Of a DNA stretch of 64,000 nucleotides, positions 43,049-54,159 are shown one piece after another (within the stretch, counting starts at the first letter, position 1; every line of letters begins with the position of its first letter). The position numbers were made by a program, and so were the translations under genes. A model generated the notes under the pieces. It saw only the letters and a list, made by a program, of their open reading frames with translations, searched no databases and was not told the DNA's origin. This stretch comes from Strongyloides papillosus. Its lineage: Eukaryota > Nematoda > Chromadorea > Rhabditida > Strongyloididae. The DNA lies in contig SRSI01000038.1 in NCBI GenBank assembly GCA_005656395.1, forward strand, positions 1,178,001-1,242,000, written 5' to 3'.

Positions 43049-46000
43049 GGTGGCAAGTCATTTCTTCAATATTTTCTGTCAAAAAGGCAAAACACTATTC
43101 CAACCAAAATTATTTTTTATATACGCGGCAAAACGTTATTCCAAGATAATAATTTTTACTTATATTTATTGAAAAAAGAAGTTGATTATTAAATTAATGA
43201 TAAATAAGTAATAGTAAACAAGAGTTATAAGTACAATTGATATCACTATTTTGTGAATTGTGGAAAATGTGTATTTTTAAATGTATTTTTGATAATTTTA
43301 TAAAAGTGTACGTATAAATTATTATAAATTTGAATTAGCTGTTATTTTTTGGTAGTATATAGTGTATAAATTTATATAGTTCAATTATTAATGGGATTTT
43401 TTATATAATTTTAAATGTAATGAAAAAAATAAAAACAATTATCTACTAATATTTTTTAAAAACGGCAATAACAACTTGATCTTGAGGAAATTCAAAACAG
43501 ATAGAACATAGAGAGTCGTTTAATTGTACCCATGATTTCTCTGAAGAAACATATGCCGTATAATGTTGATTATGATATGTAATAGCTCCACAAATTATAT
43601 ATGGAGTACCGACAAAATCATAAACTTTTCTTCTTTCTATTTCTACAGCAGCATCGTTGAATATAGAACTTGAATTTCTATCAATATGTACAAACATATA
43701 TTGAGGGGCTTTTTTCATTTGTATATGTTCATTAAAATTAGTTTTGTTTAAACAATTTCTACATAAAACTTGATGACATTCATACTTAACATCAAAATAT
43801 GCCTTAATAAGATTTTCAATTTTAACATATCCTGGAGCAGGTTGAGGGATACTGACTCTTAAAAATAAACTTTGAAATGAATAATGAGTTTCATTTTTAC
43901 ATAAATTACAACAGCGTTTAACATTAAGTAAACACTTCACTAAATTGTTAAGGTTTTTTTTGCATACTTCCAATTTCAATTCTTCATTTAATTTATCAAA
44001 GAAAACTTCCATAAAATCACAAACATCATGCATTTTTGGAGGGACAAAAAATTGTAATATTTTTTCATTTAAATAAAAAGATTGAGGGTCAACAGGTAGT
44101 GGATTTTTCTTGTATTCGTTGTAGAAATTTATAAAATTAACTCTCAATTCATTTTTTGACGTAGAATTTTCATGCTTAAGAATGTTAATTATTTCATCTA
44201 TTTTGATAATCACCTGTATACCTGAATTTGCAAAACAATTTAGACCACTATTAATAATACCATTTATATTTGCATGCTTTAATGATTGTGGAATCTTACG
44301 AAGAGGATAAACAATTGGTGTTTGCTCATTTTCAAGAGAATGTTGCTGCGTACGTGGATCAAAAACTTCACAAATATTATCTTCCAAGTTACCATTATAA
44401 AGAGATAATGTACCATCAAGATTAGCTATTATTTCTTCACGAAGAACTAAACGTGACAAAGCATCAAGATAGTTTTCAGTTGTTATTTCTTTACTATCGT
44501 AATTATCTTGGAGTTCATTTATTCTATCATTTAGCAACCGATATGTGCGACGTTTAAGAGAAGGAAAATAACGAGATGAATTAAGTTGTAAACGAACAAT
44601 TTTAAGTACAACTTCATCAAGATACTCTCTAAGTCTGGACATTGCTTTTTCTATAGTAACGGTATTTGAAACACCAAATCTCTTTACTGTAGAATGGAAA
44701 GATTCTGCAACATTTGTGGAACGGCAACTTTTTCTATATTTACAAAGTGAAGATAGTAAAATATTTGAATAAATCCACTGTTTTTGAAAATAATCAAAAA
44801 ATTTCTTAACTTTTTCAACTACTACATCTTCTAAATCTCCAGAATTGCATATATCATCAAGATCCAATTTAATTTTCTTGTACACTTCAATAATCTCTTT
44901 TTCTGGGAGAAATACTAATGAAAAGACACGGAGAATATAAACACCAAGAATTTTTTCGTGCTTTTTTTTAGGATTCTTCCAAGAGAGATAATCTTTCGTC
45001 AAACCAAGACTATTTATTTCACGAAAAAGAGCATTGCTGTAATGAAAGAAGCAAAGACTAATTTTCTCCTGTGGTATTTCAAAAGTATTCTTTATTGAAT
45101 TAATTGCAGCATACTCACGATCAACAATCCATTCATCAGGTGAAAGAATAGCTTTGTGCTCAATATAGAGAATTCTTTTTAAATAAGAAAAAGCTTCTGT
45201 ATAAACTGCTTCAGAACTACCTTTTAAAAATAAAATGGCCAACGGAAGCCATATATCTCTTTTTTCTCCGTTACTACATTCTTTTTCTAATTTTCCATGT
45301 ATCGTATATAATTGAGCATAGTAACTTTTATTGACCAACGAATAGCATCCATCAGATAATAAAATTTTACATTCTTTTAACTTTTCCAGCATTGTAGAAC
45401 TTGAAAACATAATAAAATTTTTTGACAAAATTACATCTTCAATTATTGGTCCTAAACCATTCGAAGTATCTCCAGGAAAACGTAGTAGTGGAAATTTAAC
45501 TGTAGAACTTGAATTTATTGTATAGCGAATGTAACTATAAAAATCATTCCTATTCATACCATTTAATTGATGATAACGATTGCACATATTTCTTAACTTT
45601 GAAGAGTCAATAACATGTTTAAAAATATCATGCAAATGTATTCCCCAATTTTCACATAATTGCTTTGTTGAAAATTTAATCCTAGTATAATTTAGTTGAA
45701 AGTCAGGAATCAAATTTTCTACTAAATGCTTTATCAATTCTTCAATTTCTTTACTCATTAACTTTACAAATTTAATTGGAAAGCAGTTAGAACAGTGAAA
45801 TTTATTTCTACCAGGTTTTAACACTTTTTCACTTGATCCATACTCTTGAAAAATAGTGTATGTTTGTCCTTTTTGATTTATATTTGTAGAATCTTCAACA
45901 ACAGTACAGCCACTACAACGATAATAAAAAAACGTTCCATTTTTAGATTCATTCGTACCATGACACGTATAAGCATATCCTTCTAGTTCTAATATATCAG

Positions 46001-47600
46001 CTTCAGGATTACATTTTATAAAAATTTTATTTTTACTGTTACGAAAAGATGTTAAATTTGAAATAAAACTGCCTTCATCAACTATGTAATTAAAGTCAAG
46101 AACATCAAATAAAATTCTTTTGCTTTTATAGTTATTTGAATTGCCATTATTATTTTCATCACTTGAAGATCTATCTAACATATTTTCTGTTGATATGTTT
46201 TCGCTATTTACATCAACTGTAGTTACGGAAATCTTATTTTTATACTCTTCATATCTTGTTGATGCATCTTCATCTTCTTCTATCAAAACCATTAATTTTT
46301 GAAGATTATTTTTTATTGCTTTGTAACCTTTTTTACAATTTATTTTATCAAGTTCTATTTCCAATTCACTTACATTAACTTGTACATTGTTTTGTGATGC
46401 CTAAATATTTTGTAAAATTTTAAATTTTATATTAAACATACTTTAAGAACAAATGAAAAAAATAACTCTTCTTCAATTGAATTGGGACGAGGAAAATTTA
46501 AAGAATTTGTTGAACTTGATGGAAAAACTTTACTAACTATTTGAAAATAATTATTTGATTTTTGGAGAATAAGCATACTATAAGGGCAATTTCTTGAGTA
46601 GTCATTTGAGATGCAGTTTAATAAGCTGTATAAGTACCCATTATCATAAATACAAAGATTTACTTTAAGTGATTTTGCTATGTGAGCTTCAAGTTCAAGA
46701 ATATTTATATCATTGACATCTACATTAAGTATATTACTCTTTAGGGAATTCAAACCAAGATCCAAAAAAAGAAGATTTACCCTAATAACATATTATCATT
46801 AAATTTAATATTTTTACTACTAACACTTACAATCTTTCATTTGAATTATCAAAAAATATATGTTTAAAAACAGACAATATATTTAAAAACTTTTCTTTTT
46901 TAACCTCTACTTTTACTAAGTAATTAGATTTTATTCTAGATAAGCCCATTGTTCTACAAAAACTATTCTTACAAACAAATAAGTTTTTATTTTCTTGAAA
47001 AAAGGAAGATGTAGATAATACTTCCGAGATTGATGGTAAAATTGAACTTGTAAATGGTAACGATAATTTATTTCCTAAGTGGTCAATAGATGGAAGCTTA
47101 TAGTTATCAAGATATTTTGCTTCAACTATTTCAAGAAATCCTTTTACATTCATAATTAAGTACCTAGAAAAATATAATTTAACACCTTTTTATAACATAA
47201 ATTAAAATAGTTGTAATATTAATACAGTTTAATTCAATTATAACTATCTTTCTTTTTAGTTTATCGATAAATGGTAGCCAATTATTTAATAACTACCTTT
47301 TGATATAAGCTATTTATTATATGTGGCGAAAAATTATATATAATCTTTCTTTAATTTACTTGGTAAAAGAGTACCTGTGACAATCATTTTTCTTTAGATC
47401 AAATTCCAATAAGCATATAAATTAAATATTATTTTATTTAATAAGAGAGGTATTTTCCCATGTATAAAAATTAATTAATGTATTTGATAATGTCCATTAT
47501 ATGAAAAAGATTATTATTTGGAAATGTTCGCGGCAATAATTTTGGTTGGAATAACGTTTTGCCTTTTTGACAGAAAATATTGAAGAAAAGCCTTGCCACC
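43049..47600 (-). mobile_element. MULE DNA transposon with USP-fused transposase, inserted at tRNA-Ile
   Basis: Inverted ends of about 68 bp start GGTGGCAAG at 43049 and end CTTGCCACC at 47600, with matching inner sequence (TCTTCAATATTTTCTGTC). The flanks carry the identical 8-bp duplication CAAGCCGC (43041-43048, 47601-47608). An 8-10 bp duplication fits Mutator-like elements and agrees with the encoded MULE transposase. The right-hand duplication includes the first five bases of tRNA-Ile, so the tRNA stays intact while its original upstream sequence is displaced 4.55 kb. One spliced gene fills the element. Confidence 0.93.
43446..47153 (-). CDS. MULE transposase fused to a ubiquitin-specific protease (C19) domain
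   Basis: Three exons by inspection: 46831-47153, 46442-46781 and 43446-46400. The introns are 49 bp (GTAAGT...ATTAG) and 41 bp (GTATGT...TTTAG); joining them gives one 1205-residue frame. Residues 1-230 are unassigned. A FLYWCH-like zinc region follows, with FFYYRCSGC. The MULE core has LLSDGCYSL, a WIVDREYAA block and NVAESFHST, the D, D and E positions of the family. The C-terminal 290 residues form a USP: Cys box with oxyanion Asn and nucleophile C943 (NSGLNCFANSG), a CCNLC...CRNC zinc ribbon, and a His box H1167 (HYTAYV) followed by WVQLND. All catalytic positions are present, so deubiquitinase activity is plausible. The internal start at 46364 would omit exons 1 and 2. Confidence 0.88.
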
Positions 47601-47603
47601 CAA

Positions 47604-47677
47604 GCCGCCATAGCTCAGTCGGTTAGAGCGTGGGTCTAATAAGCCCAAGGTCGCAGGTTCGACCCCTGCTGGCGGCA
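47604..47677 (+). tRNA. tRNA-Ile(AAT)
   Basis: 74-nt cloverleaf with acceptor GCCGCCA/TGGCGGC, discriminator A, anticodon loop CTAATAA closed by TGGGT/GCCCA, and T-loop TTCGACC. Its first five bases belong to the right-hand MULE target duplication, so everything upstream of -3 is now transposon. Confidence 0.95.
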
Positions 47678-48652
47678 TATCTTTTGCCTTTCTTAGCGTT
47701 TTTTATAAATTATAATGTATTTGTTTTTGTAAATTATCTTTGCTAATTTTTAGAAATAAATAAAATTCAACAAGAGTAATTTTTTTCATTATTTTATTTC
47801 TACTGTTATCAAAATATTTATCAATTATGCTTAGACATAACAAAAAAAATATAAATAATTATTATAATGCATAATTTTACTAAAAAGTTGTAAGTAGTGA
47901 ATTAATAATTATCTATTTTTTAATTTTTAATGATAATGTTTTTATTTTACAATAAAACAGATAAAATTTCATGTTTAAATTTTCCCGAATTTTGCTTGAC
48001 TGGAAAATCGTTCTAGGAAATATAAAAATTACAAAAGAAATAATTGTGAAAAAAATAAATTTTATTGTTTTTTTCAGTAAATTAAACTCAATACACGGTA
48101 GATATATATTTTTTAGATATACGTAAGATAACCCTGACTATTATACATTGGGAAAAGTTAAAATTAAAAAATTTTTGTCAAACTAAAGAAATTTTAAAGT
48201 TTCTTTAGTACAACATTCATGTAAAAAATATTCCTTGCAAATCCTCCAAATTGTAGGAAAAATTTTCTGCCAATTTTATAGTGTTAAATAAAAAGAAATT
48301 CCTTTATTTTAAATATTTTATAAGAAAAAATCTTGTGATACTCAGTCATTGAATATAAAATTTCAATTATTTAATAAAAAAATATCTTAAAAATGATGAT
48401 AACCAATTATTAAGTAACATCATACATATGTATTAAACTCTTTCTACAAATTAACCGTAGAAACATTATAAATCACTATGAAAAAAAGCTAACTAACTTT
48501 AAGAATTAGTTTATTTCTTTTTAGTTGCTCTAAATTTTACCATATATATTATTTTTTTAACATTTGAAATGATTAAAAATACATGGTAGAAATAAATTAA
48601 ATTGTTTTAATAACTTGTACTGATTTATATGAAGAATAAAAGCAAAACAATT
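47678..48652. other. Intergenic, nothing recognised
   Basis: AT-rich spacer without a supported gene or repeat. Confidence 0.6.
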
Positions 48653-48734
48653 CGCAGCCAGCAGGATTCGTACCTGCGCGGGCAAAGCCCAAGTGATTTC
48701 TAATCACTCTCCTTAACCGCTCGGACATAGCTGC
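48653..48734 (-). tRNA. tRNA-Ser(AGA)
   Basis: 82-nt type II cloverleaf with acceptor GCAGCTA/TGGCTGC, discriminator G, anticodon loop ATTAGAAAT within AGTG/CACT, and variable arm TGGGCTTTGCCCG. The T-loop reads TACGAAT instead of TTCGAAT, so position 55 is A. This would weaken the B box and the T-D loop contact, and may mark a decaying copy. Confidence 0.88.
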
Positions 48735-48939
48735 ACAACCGAGTACAATCTAATGAGCCACCGAATAAAAATATTTAGTAATGATTTTTGAAATCTTGTT
48801 GTATATTATGCCACAAATGAATACCATACATTATTCAAAAAAAATGTAGGGTTTTGCAAAAGATCTGTCAGCTTTAATAATTACCAGCAATCTGTAAAAA
48901 TATTACGAATTATTTTGGGTACCTACCATTTTTGTCTAA

Positions 48940-49530
48940 ACATTCAGGCAAAACATACATATAAAAAAGAACTATTTTTGAAATAGTGATTATTTTTTAT
49001 CTAAAAAAAATATTTCAAAATGAGAATTAATTGTTTTTTTGTTATAAAAATAATCAAATATATATTCTTTAAGACATATTAAATAAAATAATTTTAAAAA
49101 AATTAGTTAAAAATTTATTTTTTTTCAAATTTTGTGTTTTCCTGTCGATTTCCTATATAGAGTATATTATGAAGGCAGTGCTAAACAAGTGGTGCATTGC
49201 ACTATCTTTATCAGAAAATAAAAAAAAAATAGTGTAATTTATTTAAAAATTACATAAAATGCATTTCTTTTAACTATCGTTAACACTTTCGTGTAGAGTA
49301 AAATGTTCCATTATTTTAGAAATCATTCTAAAAAAACTTTTACATATGTACGTTATGCCTGAACGTTCATCTAAGGGTCATTTTAAAAAAAACGTTTTGC
49401 CTGAATGTTCATCTAGAAATCTTTTTTAAACGTATGTTTCGCCTAAACGTTCGGGCGGAATATTCAAGCAAAACGTCCATTATAAAGTGACCTGTAGGTG
49501 AAGGTTCAGGCAAAACTACAGTTTTCCGTT
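48940..49530. repeat. Dispersed copies of a GCCTGAACGTTCAGGC-type palindrome, left cluster
   Basis: At least five diverged copies or half copies lie here, for example GCCTGAACGTTC at 49357, GCCTGAATGTTC near 49398, GCCTAAACGTTCGGGC near 49442, and TTCAGGCAAAAC near 48950 and 49508. They are spaced 40-60 bp apart at the right side, as in subterminal arrays. Confidence 0.6.
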
Positions 49531-50255
49531 ATTTTGTAAGTTTTTCATAGTCATTTCAATTGTTTTATTTTTCGCTTCTCCACAAAGAATCTTGCAATTT
49601 TTCAAATACTAAGTGAGAAGAAAATTTTTAAACGAAGCAAAATATTATATTGTCGCATAAAATTTGACATTTTTCACAAGAATATATGTATTTGGCATTT
49701 TAAAGCAATAGTGAAGTAAATTTTATGACAATTATGTTATCACTTGTGAATTTGTATATAAAGTCTAAATTTTTTTATTGTATCATATATTTCCATTTTT
49801 TTACTTTCTAAAATAAAGAGTAAGTTAATTAGTATCTGTATGTCTTTTTACTATTTTATAGTACGTTTAATGAAAGTATAAGATAAAATCGCTACACTTT
49901 TTTTAAAGTAATCATCACCAACAACTTATTTTTTTATGCATTACTTATTTAATCTTGATATATTTTTTATAATATTATGCTTATCTTAGAGTATAACTAG
50001 TTTTTTATTTTATAAAATAATTTACTAGAAGTAAAGATTCCGTGTGATGTTGTTGACATTTTAATGAAGATCATTATTTTAACCAATCTGCTAACAAAGA
50101 TAAGTTTAAAAATTTTATAAAAAAATAACAAAAAGCAAAAATTATTATTTAACTACACAAGATATTAACAATTAAAGATATTATTTTAGTATTTAGTTTT
50201 ATTATAAAAATAAAGGTCATTCTTTACAATGTACAAAAACGCGGCACCTACCCTA

Positions 50256-50362
50256 TTTGCCTGAACGTTCGGGCAAAACATTTTTTATAAAGTACCTTTT
50301 GGTAAACGTTCAGGCAGAACGTTTTTTATAAAATACTCTTTTTGCCTGAACGTTCAGGCAAA
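50256..50362. repeat. Three palindromes of the same family, right cluster
   Basis: GCCTGAACGTTCGGGC at about 50259, a half copy AAACGTTCAGGC near 50305, and a perfect GCCTGAACGTTCAGGC at about 50344-50359. Both clusters are followed by similar sequence (ACAGT...TTTTCATAG near 49514-49551 and 50366-50408), so the two groups are direct copies of one unit. Confidence 0.6.
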
Positions 50363-51176
50363 ATTACAGTCTGCCAAAAACGCGCATAATTTTATAACTT
50401 TTCATAGGTTTGATTTTTAACAAAGATCTTTTTTAAAGACTTTGTAAAAAAAATTTCGAGCTTCTTTTGAGTATAGTTTTACAAAAAAATGTAATTTCTA
50501 ACAACTTTATCTATTAAAGCATATTAAAAAAGATACTATGATATGTTAATAAATGTTTTTTGTAAGGACATTTACAATCTTACTTAAAAATAACATTTAA
50601 TCTAATATTTTGGAATGCATTGCAAAAAATATCTTAAAATTAAAGAAAAAAAACAATATAGCAGAAAAATAAGAGATAATTTTAACAACTTTTCAATTAT
50701 TGTTTTAATTTTTATGTACGAAGTAGTTGAGATGAAATTAGTCACAAATAAAAAAATTTAAATTTTATTAAATAGGAAAGATTTATTACATTTCACATGA
50801 AAACCTTCATATTTTTTTCTGTAAAATTTTTTAAAAATATACATATACTAAAATATTTAACAAAAGTAGAACTATTATTTTTTAAATATTACATTAAATT
50901 AATGTCAATTATAACACAAAAAATATTTATATTTGCAATTAGTCTCACAATCTACTCTAACATAACTTTAATGCATCAAATGCGTAAAAAAATATAGAAA
51001 AAATTGTATAAGAAAATAAATTTTTAATAATTTATCACTATATTTAAAATAAATATAAATTGCATTAAAAATTACTAAACAATTGGAAATTATTATAAAA
51101 AGGTAATATAGGTTGAGATAATATGATGTAAAAATTTTAATAATATTTTATCTAGAAGTAAAAATATCCCACCGTG

Positions 51177-51178
51177 GC

Positions 51179-51247
<69 letters not shown>

Positions 51248-51250
51248 GCG
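51177..51250 (+). tRNA. tRNA-Asn(GTT)
   Basis: 74-nt cloverleaf with acceptor GCCTCCG/CGGGGGC, discriminator G, anticodon loop CTGTTAA closed by TTCGG/CCGAA, and T-loop TTCAAGC. Confidence 0.95.
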
Positions 51251-51367
51251 TCCATTTTTGCTTTTAATCACAATTCTTACATGAAATTATTTTAAAATGT
51301 TTTTATTAATTTTATTAAAAACTGTCAAAAATGTATTTTATAAAAAAAAGCAGAGACCGGGAACTCC

Positions 51368-51392
51368 GGTTCCATGGTGTAGCGGTTAGCAC
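51368..51392 (+). pseudogene. 5' fragment of a tRNA gene, probably tRNA-Gln
   Basis: 25 nt made of an acceptor half GGTTCCA, then TGGTGTAGCGG and TTAGCAC, the start of a D arm as in eukaryotic tRNA-Gln. It stops abruptly at the CACTC end of the transposon. The matching 3' part (which should end TGGAACC) is not on the other side of the element nor elsewhere in the window. It cannot be expressed as a tRNA. Confidence 0.8.
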
Positions 51393-52041
51393 CACTCAAA
51401 GTCAAAGTGTCACCTGTAGGTGACAATCTCGACATTGTCACCTACAGGTGACAATGTTTCCAATACGTAATTTTCAACGAATAACGTTAAAAACAAATAA
51501 TTTCCGTGGAGAATCATCACCATAAGCATTTTTTAGCATATTAAAAGCAGTTGGTAAAATAAAATATTCAAAATTTTACAAATTCTTGAAAATTTATCGT
51601 TCTTAAGAATGTAATAATATTGTCAATCTTCTTTTAAATAGTAAATTTGAATTATATACAGTACATAGTTAACTAAAAGTTAATAAAGTTCCATTATTCT
51701 ATGTTTTTTCAATTTTTGTGCTTTATTATGTTATCCTTTATTAATAAACATGTGCTGTATTAATATTTCTTTAAAAATTTTAATAGTATGGAAGGTTTTG
51801 AAGATATAAATATTCTACAAACAAAAACAATGATATTTTGTTCTCAGAATTCATAAAGATATTGTTATTTTAGTGCATTACCTATTATTATGATAAATTT
51901 ACTATGTGAAATGCTTTGTTGCATCATAATATTTTTATTTTAAAGGTATAAATGTTACAAAATATTAATTTTTATAAACTATTTTAGAAGTATAAATATT
52001 ATTTGATATATTCTCTAAGATATTACTTTCAGATATTGAGA

Positions 52042-54159
52042 TTACATTTCTGATGGAGTATTAAAAGATTCAGATATAATTATAGAATGTTTCTTTAACA
52101 TTATTGATAACTCGTTTCTTACAAAAATTTTTCTCATTACAGTTAAAGCTGGAACTTTGTGATTTTTTGAAGATAAATAAAATCTTTTGCATGGTACATG
52201 AGCAGCTTCAAATCTATCTGTCCCCAGACCACAAAATGATCCTTCGTTTGCATTTAAAATTCGGTTGTAATGTAACAGATAATGCATTTTCTTAGTAAAT
52301 CCTAATCTATTTTCTCCAAGTTTAATTGATGTTTCGACAACTTCATTACATTTTGCTATTAACTGTTGCTTTTGATATTCTGTCAAAATTTCTTTTTTAC
52401 CACATAGTTCGAGTACATCTAAATTTGACTTAATACATTTTCTATAGAAAACTAAAGATTCACTTTGATATCTATGTAATAGATCCTCTATTAATAAAAC
52501 TAAACAGTATCCAACTTCGACATTTCCATATCCTGAATGAAAATGTATACATTTTCGTGAAGTTTCAGGAGTTAATGATAGTTTAGTACTTATTAAATTT
52601 GACCCCAGAACATTTCTTACATCTTGTACAACATTACTACCTCTTCTAATATGATGTTGTAAAAGTAATGCAGATAGTGAAAAAGTTGTTACTTCTGGAA
52701 TATTTAATTTACATAGATTTTGAAATATAATATATGTATTGGAAGGTAAAATTCCTTCACAAATGTCGTGAAAATAATCTGAATAGATTTGAGGAGTTAT
52801 TTCAGTAAACAAAGGATTTAATGTTGCTTCATCTCTAAATTCTCCATTTTCCTCAACTTTTTGAACAGTATCCAATTCTTTGTATCTACATGGTGCTACT
52901 AAACATATACGGCATGATGGTATGGTACCACGATCACTATTAGCGGCATTAACATTGAAAAAATTATCAAGAAAACAATGGTCTCCTATGATTTGAACAA
53001 TTTCAAATCTAATTTGTCTTTCATTACACGTTATAAAATTCTCAGCATTAAATCTTTCAAATAGTTTTCGAAAAAATTCATAATAACGACCCCTGCCAGA
53101 GTTTCCTCCAAACCTTTTTAAACCATATGTTGGAAGTAACGACAATGTATACACAGATGACAATTTTGACATAGATTCAAATGATACTTTTGGTCTTATA
53201 GCTACGTGAAGGAATTCGCTGAAACCATCACTAAAGTTATTCATAACTAATTCATCTGCATAAATTTGTAATTTCATAGTTCCATTACAACTATTGACTA
53301 ATTCTGGAAAATTATCAACCAACTTTTTTAAAATATAAGTAAAGTTAAAATGTACACCCATGTATTTTTTATTCTCGGAAATATTTATTCTTTGATCTGC
53401 ATTGGTTCTAACGTCATGAACATCTTCAAATATTTCTTCATTATCCATAAACGGTGAACAAAATTCCAATTCATTTCTAGCACGTGATTTAACAATTTTA
53501 AGAAGGTCTTCAAGGATATTAGCGACAGCATTATCTTTATAAATCAACACTATCTCTTTCTGAGCTTTGAGAAAAAGTTCCAGGTTCTTAAATGTACTAA
53601 AATCACCTTTAAAAAATTCACTGAAGTTTTTCAAAACTGATTCAATAACTCTTTTCTGTTGGCCAGTCCAATTTGAATCGTCATCGAAGTTAAAACTTAA
53701 ATTTTCTAAAGCTATCGTCTCATTTGTTCCTTCATCTGAATCATTTAAGAAAACTTGATCATCATATACATCATTTTCATTAAAATCGTCTATTATTCCA
53801 TCCATATTTTCTATTTGTTGTTCATCATTTAATGTTCCTTCGGCTTCTGAAGTTTCTGCTGTAGTTGGTGCTATTTCTTCTACTATGCTCGAAGAAGTGT
53901 CTATAATTCTGAAACATCCTTCACGATTCATGTGTTTTAAAAAGTTTGAAGCCGAAATTTCATTTATTCTAATATTATGAAAACCGTTTTGCTTTTTTCT
54001 AATGCAATTTGAGCATTTAATTTTCCAATTTGCTTCCACAGGACGACCATGCATACTCTGAAGATGATTTTTTAGTTCAGTCATATTGTAATTTTCTTCA
54101 ATCATGTATCCAGCATCAATACAAAGAGGACACATATATCTAGCAGTATTTCTATGCAT
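52042..54159 (-). CDS. CACTA-like transposase, second copy
   Basis: 705 residues in a single exon. N-terminal zinc-binding pairs are C10, C13, H32, H37 and C49, C52. Core motifs, in the same order as in the 33005-35062 protein: QIYADEL (D302, E303), LLPTYGLKRFG, IIGDHCFLD (D393), PSCRICL (C416, C419), YSDYFHDICEGILP (H464, D465, E468) and TDRFEAAH (E651, H654). An acidic Asp/Glu-rich segment lies at about 100-160. The frame is intact. The clear sequence difference from the other copy indicates separate families rather than recent duplication. Confidence 0.85.
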   Translation of the reverse strand: MHRNTARYMCPLCIDAGYMIEENYNMTELKNHLQSMHGRPVEANWKIKCSNCIRKKQNGFHNIRINEISASNFLKHMNREGCFRIIDTSSSIVEEIAPTTAETSEAEGTLNDEQQIENMDGIIDDFNENDVYDDQVFLNDSDEGTNETIALENLSFNFDDDSNWTGQQKRVIESVLKNFSEFFKGDFSTFKNLELFLKAQKEIVLIYKDNAVANILEDLLKIVKSRARNELEFCSPFMDNEEIFEDVHDVRTNADQRINISENKKYMGVHFNFTYILKKLVDNFPELVNSCNGTMKLQIYADELVMNNFSDGFSEFLHVAIRPKVSFESMSKLSSVYTLSLLPTYGLKRFGGNSGRGRYYEFFRKLFERFNAENFITCNERQIRFEIVQIIGDHCFLDNFFNVNAANSDRGTIPSCRICLVAPCRYKELDTVQKVEENGEFRDEATLNPLFTEITPQIYSDYFHDICEGILPSNTYIIFQNLCKLNIPEVTTFSLSALLLQHHIRRGSNVVQDVRNVLGSNLISTKLSLTPETSRKCIHFHSGYGNVEVGYCLVLLIEDLLHRYQSESLVFYRKCIKSNLDVLELCGKKEILTEYQKQQLIAKCNEVVETSIKLGENRLGFTKKMHYLLHYNRILNANEGSFCGLGTDRFEAAHVPCKRFYLSSKNHKVPALTVMRKIFVRNELSIMLKKHSIIISESFNTPSEM

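Larger units (their letters stand above)
48735..51176. other. Intergenic with palindrome clusters
   Basis: No gene is visible. Two palindrome groups are listed separately. The 66-codon frame at 50797-50997 is low-complexity and unsupported. Confidence 0.5.

Noticed and set aside
46364..46364. Translation start of the MULE-USP protein at this internal codon
   Set aside because: The codon is TTG, and the upstream frame continues through a consensus acceptor into two further exons that begin with an ATG at 47153.
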